A stretch of 64,000 nucleotides of DNA. It comes from Hydrangea macrophylla (lineage: Eukaryota > Streptophyta > Magnoliopsida > Cornales > Hydrangeaceae). Within the stretch, counting starts at the first letter, position 1. The number at the start of each line of letters is the position of its first letter. The stretch spans positions 107,227,580-107,291,579 of the forward strand of contig CM066983.1 in NCBI GenBank assembly GCA_033977485.1, given 5' to 3'. The notes under the pieces are model-generated. The model was given only the letters and a program-made list of their open reading frames with translations, ran no database searches and was not told the origin of the DNA. The translations under genes and the position numbers were made by a program. This document shows positions 21,551 through 32,800 of this stretch, one piece after another.

Positions 21551-23688
21551 TGTCACACCCGTTCCAGAAATTCATGGTTTTGAAAAATGCATCATTTGAG
21601 ATTTTGAAATTTTTAATGTTATTAATAATTTGATTTGAGGTTGACTGTGAGTCAACGGTAAGGTGTCAGTGAGGACACGGGAACATGGCAGTTCATATTG
21701 CATGGACATGACTAAATGACATTTATATGATTTAAATGTTATTTGACTTTATCTGGTATTTGATGAATAGTAATTTTATTTGTGTTGTGGGAATTCTGGT
21801 AATCTTAGATATTGTTATATCATTTGGAGAACTGTAGTGAGAACGTGCGTGATACGTTAATTGAAAAGGTAGGTGGTGTAGAGATTCCACTTAATTGAGT
21901 TTTCGGACGTCATTTTTGGACCCAAACGAAACCTAGTCGAAAACTTTTGTAAATTATAATTTTCAGTCGTAAAGGCATAAAATGGACGTGGGTGAAGTTT
22001 CAGGAATTAATTAGAAGTTTTGAGAAACTTGCGGGGAGGTAAACACGATTTCCGATAAGTTTTTCTATAAATAGTGATGGATGAGATTTCATCTCATCCA
22101 AATCCAAACAAATATCTAGAGAGAGGAGAGAGAAGGGAGATTTAGTTGCCACGGGCTTTGCGACGCCGATCGACGACCGTTCGTCCGTCAGATTTTCTCC
22201 AGATTTCAGATTTGAACTCGTGGAGGTAAGATCTACGTTTTGATACCACTTAGGCCGTGTTTGGCCAAGTTTTGTAAAAATCTTAATTTTGGACTTTTGG
22301 GAAAAACAGGTATAAACTTGTAGGAATTGTGCCAAATTCGAAATCCGACGTTTATTTAGCCCCCTAGACGATCCTTCAAAGTTTGAAGAGAATCGCACGA
22401 GGTATGAAGTTCTAACTTGTGAAATATAAGGAAATACATGTTTTATATTTCGACGACGAAATTGTGATCCGGGCAAAATCCATGTGTTAATTGTAGGCCC
22501 GTTAATTATGCACGCGCTAAATTGTGAAAAGCATGTCTAAATTTCCGCGAGTACGTTAAGTTGTCTATGTGGGTCAAAGGGGAGTCTTATACAAATTCAT
22601 GCCGGAGTAAGCTTCTCGATGTTTGAGAATTTAGTAGCGACGGCTACTGTGCATGGTTGATAGACTTGGACTTGCCATGGCACTTGTGGATACAATGGTT
22701 GATAGACTTGGACTTGCCATTGGTATCGCGGTTTAAGGCTTGGACTTGCCGCTACCGGATGAATGCGTATTTTTCTTCCTAGAGACTATTGTATGATTTA
22801 TGAGATTAAAGCATGTTTCATCATATATTGTGCATGTTAGACTTGTACGCTCAGCATATAGCTGAGCAGTGGAGATGTACTCCATTGCAGGTAAGAAGAA
22901 GGATAAGAAGAAGCGTGATGAGTGAGGCCGATGAACGCCGGGGATAACACTTGTATATGTTTTTGTTTTAAATCCTAAACTTGTGTAAGGATTGGTAATA
23001 TGTTGTAATGGAACCATAGATTAGTCCTGCAGTGTTGTAATCTTGTAATTGAACGTCTGTATTTATGTTTTGAATGCGTTATAATCAGTGGTGGTTGTGA
23101 TTGTTGTTGGTATTGAGTAGTAGGACTTGTTAATTTCCAGCACAGGGCTGCTAGCAGAGGAGCAGTCGACTGAACCACCTGATCAGTCGACTGGACCTCG
23201 TGTATTTGAGATACTGTAAGGAAATATCAGAGAAGCAGTCGACTGGACCCCTTGGGCAGTCGACTGAACACTGTTGACTTTAGCTACTGCTTCCTTTGGT
23301 TGAAAAGCAGTCGACTGGTTTCAGAAAGCAGTCGACTGGATCCACAGATCAGTCGACTGGACCTCTTTGCAGTATGATGTTTTTTTTTGTTCTGCTTAAC
23401 ACAGTCGACGGATCAGTCGACTGGACCTTGGTGCAGTCGACGGGGCAGTCGACTGAGCCTCTGTTTTCAATACTATTATCTTTGAATGTGTTTTCAATGG
23501 CCAAAACTTTTTATGACTCTAATTTCAATGGATTTTACCAACTCAGAGGGTAATGTTCCTAAGTTTTAATATACCCAGGGTTGTTTTATAGAAGTTCTTT
23601 CCGCTGCGTATTATTAGATGATGTTTGGTTGAGCCTTGGTGGCGTGCCACGTGTCCTATTTCCACGCGTAGTGGGATGGGTCGTGACA
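21551..23688 (+). mobile_element. Solo LTR, 2.14 kb, with target duplication TACAC
   Basis: The element starts TGTCACACCCGTTCC and ends GGGATGGGTCGTGACA, with TACAC on both sides (21546-21550 and 23689-23693). A TATA box (CTATAAATAG, about 22066-22075), a transcribed-leader-like stretch and a CTCGTGGAGGTAAGA donor block (about 22216) are in the same order as in the 12110-14551 solo LTR. It lies in the RNase H domain of copia C, so it is younger than that copy. No internal domain remains. Confidence 0.88.
23163..23455. repeat. Array of CAGTCGACTG palindromes
   Basis: Nine exact copies begin at 23163, 23184, 23236, 23257, 23308, 23329, 23350, 23414 and 23446, and two variants end in CGG or CGA. 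They come mainly in pairs about 21 bp apart. The array sits near the 3' end of the solo LTR, as does the GGATCGATCC array of the sister LTR. Confidence 0.9.
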
Positions 23689-24064
23689 TACACTTTCTGG
23701 AATCCCTATCTGACATGAAATCAGAATCTGTGTACCCAATGGGTACAAGACTGTTTGCTTGGTAAACTAACATATAGTCTCGAGTCCTTTTCAGATACTT
23801 GAGAATATTTTCACCGCAGTCCAATGTTCTTACCCTAGATTAGACTGATATCTACTAACCATGCCAACAGCAAAGCAGATGTCAGGTCTAGGATGTGGCC
23901 GGCTTTTCCCATAAGCTTGATCCCTAGGATGTGATCGGCTTCTCCCAAGTCTTTCATATCGAATTGACTGGATAACCATACCCTTGCAGAAGATAATACC
24001 CCCACATTGTTTTCGATTAGCAAGATATCATCCACATATAGTACTAAGAACACCACCACGATGA

Positions 24065-24526
24065 AAAAACGTTGTTCTATTTGCATCAAATGTTGTTTCA
24101 TGGATCGTAAAAGGTTGTTCTATGGATCGTAAAATGTTGTTCTATTTTAATCAAATGTTGTTCCATGGACCGTCAAATGTTGTTCCAGATTATCAAATGT
24201 TGTTCCGTGCAAATCAAATGTTGTTCCATGGACCGTCAAACGTTGTTCCAGAGCATCAAATGTTGTTCCGTGCAAATCAAATGTTGTTCCATGCATCGTC
24301 AAATGTTGTTCTATCGATCGTAAAATGTTGTTCTATTTTAATCAAATGTTGTTCCATGGACCGTCAAATGTTGTTCCAGATCATCAAATGTTGTTCTGTG
24401 CAAATCAAATGTTGTTCTATGGACCGTCAAACGTTGTTCCAGAGCATCAAATGTTGTTCCGTGCAAATCAAATGTTGTTCCATGGATCGTCAAATGTTGT
24501 TCCGTGCAAATCAAATGTTGTTCCGG
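24065..24526 (+). repeat. 20-22-bp minisatellite, array C
   Basis: About 22 units have the same AAATGTTGTTC core and the same tails as array B, in the same higher-order order (tails such as CATGGACCGTC, CAGAGCATC and CGTGCAAATC). The array abuts the copia C reverse-transcriptase sequence with no spacer. Confidence 0.9.
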
Positions 24527-24639
24527 CTTTCTTGGTCAATGTCATTGAATTTTGATAAGTGGATTATATTTCATATTTCATATATGCAGGTTGATGATGA
24601 GATGAGCAGGCAAGGAAAGTTATATGATCAATGATATGT

Positions 24640-25520
24640 AATATGTTTTTTGGTTGTACCTGCAGTGACTCAGATTTTATGTAATTAAAGCAACTACTTG
24701 CCTTAAATCTCATTATTAAACACCAAGTAGGTATACCAACTGAAAGCTTTCAACATTAATTTTATGGAGGGAACAAGTTTATCTATTGCTAGAACAAACA
24801 TAACATGCCTTTAGAACAACTCTTAATGGTTTCAAGAACAAAGTTGTGTTGAGGATTAGATATGACTGAGATTTAATGTAATTAAAGAAACTACCTACCC
24901 ATAATTAATCACTCGTACTTATACATCAAAAGTCAAATTGCTGATATTGTCAAAGATTTTATATATAAATGTAAATTTCTTAACTTTGTGCCTTGCGGAG
25001 GGGACAAGTTTATCTTAACTGAAGTTGAAGTAGTGTTGGAGATTAATATGACTGAGATTTAATGTAATTAAAGCAACTTCCTACCTTAAATATTGTAATT
25101 ATTAAGTATTACATCAAGTAGGTATACGAAGTGAAAGCTTCCAACATTAATTTTGTGGAGGGAACAAGTTTCTTGATTGCTGGAACAAGCTTAACATGTT
25201 TTTTGAACAACTCTTTTATGGTCCCTGGAACAAAGTTGTGTTGGAGAATTAATATGGTTGCGATTTAAAATAATTTATGCAACTACATACCCATAATAAA
25301 TCACTCATGCTTATACATAAAAAATAAAATTTTATGATATTGTACAAGATTTAATACATAAATGTAAATCTCTTGCATGATTGAAACACAAATCAATCAA
25401 CGGAGAACAACTATTTGTAACATGAAACAATTATTTCTCACCACAGAACAAATATGTAAAATGGAACAACATTTCATGGGATGGAACAATCGTTCCTAAT
25501 CAAGGAACAAGCATTACTTT
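24640..25520. repeat. Duplicated block of about 388 bp (A-B-A-B) with degenerate minisatellite
   Basis: Block A (about 24661 and 25051) carries TGTAATTAAAGCAACT, CAAGTAGGTATAC and CAACATTAATTTT. Block B (about 24868 and 25256) carries CCCATAAT.AATCACTC and ATAAATGTAAAT. The pair is repeated once. The GGAACAA motifs scattered through 24770-25510 look like decayed units of the neighbouring minisatellite. Confidence 0.7.
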
Positions 25521-25648
25521 AGAACCGGCCATAGTAGGTTTTCCTCGCATTTATTGCGCGTTAGACATCCATCACTGCGTCAGACAGCCATTACTTCATC
25601 CCCAACCTTTTCTTTTCCCTCTACTCCAAGCTTGACAAGTGACAAAGT

Positions 25649-25692
25649 GGTTTGGGGTATATACACCCAAAACCACCAAATGTACCAAAGTG
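25649..25692 (-). repeat. Terminal-like repeat (copy 3), inverted relative to 10236-10280
   Basis: The reverse complement starts CACTTTGGTAC and continues into an imperfect copy of the GGGTGTATATACACCC palindrome. It pairs with 10236-10280 as inverted ends 15.4 kb apart, but the flanking bases show no target duplication. It lies 176 bp upstream of the likely ligase start codon. Confidence 0.7.
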
Positions 25693-25867
25693 TTCTCCTA
25701 TTTTCATTCATAGAATACCAGTAGGACCAACTTTACAATAAATGTCAATTCAAGGACCAATTCTAATATTTCTATTAACAGAATGAGTGGATGCAGCAGT
25801 TCCCAAAATTATCCCCAAATCAACTAAAATTCTCATTACAGATCACTGTAACTCCAGTCGATCTTCA

Positions 25868-26893
25868 ATGGCGGCGAAGCCTCTCTACGGCGATGACGGA
25901 ATCTACAGATCTCCGAGACCACCCATCTCTCTCTCCTCCGACCCAAACCTCTCTTTGGTCCCATTTCTCTTCCGCAACCTCTCTTCACTCTACAACCGCC
26001 TCGCTCTCATCGACGGAGACACTGAAGAAACCCTAACCTTCTCTCAACTCAAAACCACCATCACCAAACTCTCCGCAAGCCTCCTCAATCTCAACATCTC
26101 CAAAAACGACGTCGTCCTCATCTTCGCCCCCAACTCGATTCATTTCCTCGTCTCCTTCCTCGCCGTCGTCTCGATCGGCGCGGTCGCCACCACCATCAAC
26201 CCTCAGTACACAGTCGCCGAGATCTCGAAACAAGTCAACGACTCAAACCCCAAACTCATCATCACCGTCGATGAACTCTACAACAAAATCAAACTCTTCA
26301 ATCTACCATCAATCATATTAAGCCCCAAAAATTCAACCCAAAACCCTATTAACAACCCCCCCAATAATGTATGGTACTATTCGGACTTAATTATTAACTC
26401 AATCGGAGGCAAATCAACCCCTGTATTTCCGACCGTGGTACAATCTGACACTGCGGCTCTATTGTACTCGTCTGGTACGACCGGCACTAGCAAAGGGGTG
26501 GTTCTGACCCACAGAAACTTCATTGCGGCGGCGTTAATGGTGACCTCCGATCAGGAATTCTACGGCGACCCAAAAAACGTTTTCCTATGTTTTCTTCCGA
26601 TGTTTCATATATTTGGGCTGTCAGTGCTTTGCTTTGCTCAGCTGCAGAGAGGTAACACGGTGGTTTCAATGGCGAAGTTCGAATTGGGTTTGTTTTTGGG
26701 GGCGATTGAGAGGTACAGAGTGACCCACATATTTGTTGTGCCGCCTATTGTGATTGCGCTGGCGAAGTATACAGAGGTGGTGAAGAAGTACGATTTGTCG
26801 TCGTTGAAGGAGATTGGGTCCGGTGCGGCGCCACTTGGGAAGGAATTGATGGAGGACTGTGCCAAGAATTTCCCTCAAGCTGTGGTGTATCAG
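25868..26893 (+). CDS. 4CLL7: Ligase exon 1
   Basis: This exon encodes residues 1-342, from [15 protein letters not shown] to AVVYQ, and includes most of the adenylation domain. The GC content rises clearly over its first half compared with the flanks. The donor GTGCCT is atypical after position +2. Confidence 0.92.
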
Positions 26894-29800
26894 GTGCCTG
26901 TAACTTCGAATTCATTCATTTAATTTTCTTTTCGAGTGTATATATATTAGAACAAAAAGTGTACACACAGTGACACACATAATGAAACACAACGGATTCC
27001 ACAACAAGCCTATATTTGCAACCAAAAAAATAAAATTATGAACCCCCCATTTTATTGCAAATCAGTCCCTATTCAAATAAACAAAACAATCCCCAAATTT
27101 GGTCATCTGGGTCTTCCCCTTATTTTCTCGGTAACCCCTCTCTCTCTCTCTCTCTCTCTCTATATTTTAGGCAGTTTTTTCCCATTTGTTGAAGTAGTTT
27201 TTTTTTAATTGATTGGACATTTAACACCCTTCTAATATTTTTTGAGAAGATAAAATGTAATGTTTAACTGTAATTATAGAAAACTTAGAAAATAATCCCT
27301 CCATTTCCCTGTATAATAGTATTGATATATCTATATATATATACATATATATGAAACACGGACGGTTCGAAAAAGGCTGCCGCACCCCGCACTTAGTGTG
27401 CACCGGTACTGGGTGCCCGTGTGGATTCTTTTGAGTTCTTTTGAGTGTGGCTGGAGCTTTTTTTGTAGCTTGCTTTTGAAAAAAAAATTACAAGCTCTTC
27501 ATACAATTTTAAAACTTTGGGAGTTTAAAAGAAAACTAATAGAAAATAATAATAGCAATTATATAGGGTATACACGAATGTAGAGTCGGAGTCAGGAATT
27601 TTGGTCAGCCCCCGAGGCGATTTTTTTGGGGACTATTTATATTTTATACATAATTGGTAATTTTTTAGGTCTATTTGTATATAATTGCGATTTTTAGGGC
27701 GATTTTTTTTAATATGCTTATAATATGAGTCTATTTGGTGACACGTAAATATTGTAGAGTGTCTTGCAAAATTCTAGAGGTTCTATTTCTAAAACGCATA
27801 AAATTCTCACACTAAAAGTGTAATTTTCAAAATGTTAGGTGCCATTCCTTTTGAGTTGTATATACATGTATATCAATATAAATGTAGTTGATGGCACTAA
27901 ATTGGGCCTTAGACCCCTTTGGAGGGCCTAAACATAAGTTGAGAGGGGCCTAAATGTAAAATGCTAAAAAAATTTAGGGTAAAATTTTAATTCTCAAAAT
28001 CCCAGGCCCCCCCTCGTCTCTTGCTGCCTCCGCCCCTGCACTAATGCACTAATAGCTATAAAATAATTCGTATATAGTATATAAAAATATATTTTTATTA
28101 TTTTATTCAAGTACTCCCGCCGTACCCACACCCTTAATTTTTGGAAAATTGGTGAATCCCTCGCACCCACATCCCCGTATCCGAATCCCCGCACCGGTGC
28201 TACCTATATATATATATGTATGTATCAATGTAGATATACTTTATTAGATATAGTTTTATAGAGATACGAGAAATTGAAAGAGAAGTAGAAACAAAAATCA
28301 AAAGATGATAGAGTCAGACTTCTTAGCGTGGTTTCCTACAAACCCACTCATGTTCTCATGTGGGAGGTAGATGCAGGAATTTGAAGTTGGGGGCTTTGTA
28401 GGGCGGAATCATGAAGTTGCACGGGGTGGCGGTCTTTTGTTCTATTCACACATATTTTTGTTTAGAGTTTTTAGTAAAGCTTGGAATGATTATAAATGAA
28501 GTTGCACGGGGATGGTGTTTGGTTCTATTGATGCATGTTTTCGTGTAGAGTTCTTTGTAAAGCTTGGAATGGTTTTAAATCAAATTGGGTTAGGTTAAGC
28601 TAAGAAGTGAGAAGAAAATGTGTTGAACCAAATGTTTAGGATGACTTTGGATAAAACAATTGCGTCAATATTAGTTCCTCTGTATTTGGAATCTATGACA
28701 TGACTCATGGTTTAGGATGGATTGGATTGCAATTAGTTTTGCAATATGTATGTTGCAATCCAATATATATATATTTTTTTGAATTGGGGTGGACTTGGGA
28801 TTACAAATTAATTTTTTTTTTTCTTGGGACCAAAAAATGATAGAAGAATTAACACAAAAACTCAAATTCTCATAAAACATGGGCCTTTTTAAAGATTTCA
28901 AGGTGTGAGGGTGTGAGCGGGCTTGGTGCCCCTTCCCCTCTTTATATCCGCCCCTGCTCATATGCAAAACACTATAGCCAACTTAAGTGTAAGCAATCAA
29001 GGCTTTTTTTTCCTTTTTCTTTTTTTCTTCTTCTTCTTTTTTTTTTTTTGGTGGGTTGCTAAAGAGTAAAACTTGTATGGAATAAATCCTTAAAATAACT
29101 TGAAATGAAAAGTACAATGTAACTACAATGGACAGAAATAGATTCAGAAAATTTTATATCCCAAAGTCAACCTTAATACTTGCATTTTGTTTTCTTTTAG
29201 TTCAAGTAAAAAACACTTCATGAAGGTAACTTTTGCCTTAAAAAAGTGCATCTGAACCAATGGTTTCTGTATACACTGTTTAAGAACTGTTAAATACGTG
29301 AGCTGCAACTCCCCTGGGAAATTTATAAAATTGTACTAGAAAGTATACTAGTTACTCTGAGTGATAGTTATAGCTCTTATCTCTCTTTATGAGCTTAATT
29401 TGAATATGCAAACATAATTTCCAAATGTGACATCGATATCAAATAATACCTCTTTTAAACTTTAAACGACGTTGATCCTCCAGATGGTAGACTTAGGTTT
29501 GTTATCAGGTGGTTTCAGGAATTAATATATACAAGGTATCATCTTATTATTACCTTTGATTTCCTAAAATTTGTTGGTAATTGACTGAATCGTGATTTAG
29601 AATGCGCCATGTGGTACTCTGGCAGGGCTATGGTATGTCAGAAACATGTGGAATTATTTCTGTAGAGAACCCGAGGGCAGGATCTCGCCATTCTGGTTCA
29701 ACTGGAGTGCTTGTTCCAGGAGTTGAATCACAAATTGTAAGTGTAGATACATTGAAGCCTCTTCCACCTAATCAGTTAGGTGAAATTTGGGTTCGTGGAC

Positions 29801-32800
29801 CAAATATGATGCAAGGTTAGAGTTTGCATTAAATGTTCTCCCATTATATCCACACAACATGCAAGGTTCATGTTTTTTTCCCCCTCTCTTCATGTTCAAA
29901 AAATTGTGGCTGTGTGGATTAACTTTTCAAGGCGTTTTAACAAATGTAAATGTGTTGTCTTTGTAAAGCTAAAATACATCTTTTTACAGAACTCCAATTT
30001 GTAGCTTTTTAAAGTATCTCTTGTCCTAAAAAGTGATTGTTTTTGGAAGCTAACCCAAATTAGGCCACTTTACTATATCAGACAATTAAATACTTTGGTT
30101 CACAATTGGTTTTGAAAGGACTTTCTCACTCACTATTTGATATGCTAGCTTCTGATATTGCAAATTAGGCCTATTATATATATATATATATATATGATGA
30201 CTTTAGTGGTTAACAACTGTTAAATATTTAAACTACTATAGGCAAGGGCTGAGCCAAAATTTTTAAGTACAAGTGGCTGGGATTGGATGGATGTGCATAC
30301 AATCAAGGGCGGACGTATGTCATCCCCCCCCCCCCCATCCCCTAAATTTGTGGGATATATGTATCATTTTAATATTTTGAAATTAATTAAGAAATTGGCC
30401 CTCCCAAAATGTTAATATTCACAACATAAATCATCCATATAAAAGACAATTTAAACATAAAAGTTTAAGGCCACGTTTGTTTGTAGGACTAATTTAGGAC
30501 AGAAGAAACTGAACTAATTGTCCATTTTAATTTAATAGTCCGCTTTTTGGGTAGACTAAAGAGAAGGATTAATTGTGAATATCAATTTAATAGTCCCCAT
30601 ATGGAGGACTAATTTACTCTGGGTGTGTGGCATTAATAGTCCTTCATAATAGTGAAGGGGAAGAGTAGTATTCCATTACCCAACTCGTGAGACAAATAGG
30701 GTCTAAAAATATGCAGAAATAGACCAAAAATTTTCACATCGGTGACACCCCCCCCCCTCGCATTGAACTTGTTTGCTAGTGAACTCAAATTTTTTTTTTA
30801 ACTAACACCACCCCCCCACAAAATCTGGTACGTCGCTGAATACAGTGAAGGACCTACACAATGGTGTGCTCCCCGAGGCTAATTTTTTTTGGGACTATTT
30901 ATTCATATTTTTGGGTTGGATTTTCAGCGTATCAAAAAAATTTTTCCCCCCTCGATAATAAGGGTTGATCGCTTATTTTATTTGTAAAGCTTGACTGATG
31001 GTAAAACAATTTGGGTTGGGCTGAATTAAGAAGTTATAAGAAAATGCTATGGGACAAATATTTAACGTGGGTTAGATTACAATTGGGCCAATAAAGTTAT
31101 ACACAAAAAAAAAGGCAAAAAATGAGTGGGGCTGACTACCCATAGTATGTATAAAGTTATTGTTTTTACCATATAATTTTATTTTTTCTAAAAAATTTTG
31201 TTGGGGGTGGTGCTAGGGGTTGTAGCCCATCCCAGTCCATGAATGGCTCCGCCCTTGACTACAAGTTATTGAGAGTTCATTAATTTTCTGCTCACTAAGC
31301 TTAAGGAGGTACCTATTAATCTATTGACCATTACATAGTGCTTATACGTGTAGATTTAGATTAGGGCAAGCTTAGGAGACAAATGATGTCTCCTGTACTT
31401 TATTATATGAAGAGAAGGAATTAGAATTACAATAGTATCCCTATGTCTAATACATAAGAGTAAGGTGAATAAAGTCAAAATAAAAATAATAAAACAAGTA
31501 AACTAACACTCCCCCTCAAGCTGGTACAAAAATATCTCTCATTCCCAGCTTGCTAAGAACAAAATGAAACGGTCTACTCCCAACCCCCTTTGTAAGAATA
31601 TGTGCAAGTTGATCCTCGGTCTTCACAAATGGAGTACAGATCACACCACTACTGATATTCTCCTTCATGAAGTGTTTGTCAATCCACGTGATTAGTCTGA
31701 TCATATTGCATTGGATTGTAAGCAATGTTGATTGCAGACTTATTGTCACAATACAATCTCATAGAGTCACTAATATCAAGACCCAAGTATTTTAACAACT
31801 TAATCCACAGAAGTTCACATACACCTTGAGCCATGGCTCTAAACTCGGCCTCTGCACTAGACCTAGCCACCACGTTCTGCTTCTTACTCCTCCATGTAAC
31901 AAGATTACCTCCCACAAAGGTACAATATCCTGAAGTGGACCTCCTGTCTGTCACAGATTTAGTCCAATCAGCATCTGTTTATGCTTCCACTCGAAGATGG
32001 TCATGTCTAGCAAAGAATAAACCTTTTTCCAAGAGTTGATTTCAAATACCTCAGAATCCTGAAGACAGCCTCCATATGAGATTCACGGGGAGCGTGCATG
32101 AACTGACTTACAACACTCACAGCAAAGGCAATATCAGGTCGAGTATAAGAAAGATAAATGAGTCTTCCCACTAACCTCTGATACCTACCTTTATCTACCT
32201 CTGCTCCACCTGAATCATCACCAAGTTTCTGATTTGATTCAATCGGAGTGTCACACACTCGACTTCCGAGCATTGCAGTCTCCTCCAATAAGTCAAGTAC
32301 ATATTTCCTTTGTGAAATGAAGATTCCATGCTTAGATCTAGCAACCTCAATCCCCAAAAATATTTAAGAGTCCCCAAGTCTTTTATTTCAAACTCCTTAG
32401 ACAAGTACTCTTTCAGCCTTTGCATTTCATCCAGATCATCCCCAGTCAAGACAATGACATCCACGTACACAATCAATGCAGCAGTCTTACCCTGTGATGA
32501 ATGTTTAATGAACAAAGTGTGATCAACTTGACTTTGTCTAAAACCATACCTGAGCATAGCTTGTGTGAACCTCTCGAACCATGCCCTAGAAGATTGTTTC
32601 AAGCGATACAATGATTTTTTGAGTCTGCACACCTTGCCGTCTGTCTTAGATCCTCGAAGCCAGGAGGAACATCTATATACACCTCCTTGTCTAGATCACC
32701 GTGGAGAAATGCATTCTTCACATCAAATTGGTGAAGGGGCCACCCAAAGTTGGCAGCCAGTGACAGAAGACCCTAACTGAGTTCATCTTTGCAACAGGGG

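Larger units (their letters stand above)
21115..24064 (-). pseudogene. Copia element C pol remnant (RT and RNase H), split by a solo LTR
   Basis: On the minus strand, reverse transcriptase is seen at 24055-23880 (FLVLYVDDILLI, FDMKDLGEADHILGIKL). Next comes the RT/RNase H junction at 23824-23694 (YLKRTRDYMLVY, GYTDSDFMSDRDSRKC). The rest of RNase H follows at 21545-21115 ([45 protein letters not shown]). Removing 21551-23688 and one copy of TACAC restores the frame exactly ([13 protein letters not shown]). The 5' part of the element is lost: upstream of YVDD the sequence turns into minisatellite C at about 24064. Frameshifts after GEADHILGIKL add further damage. Confidence 0.85.

Noticed and set aside
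25787..25867. Upstream in-frame ATG of the ligase gene
   Set aside because: The 27 extra residues ([19 protein letters not shown]...) are absent from relatives as I remember them, while the second ATG begins the conserved YGDDGIYRS region. An alternative start cannot be excluded.
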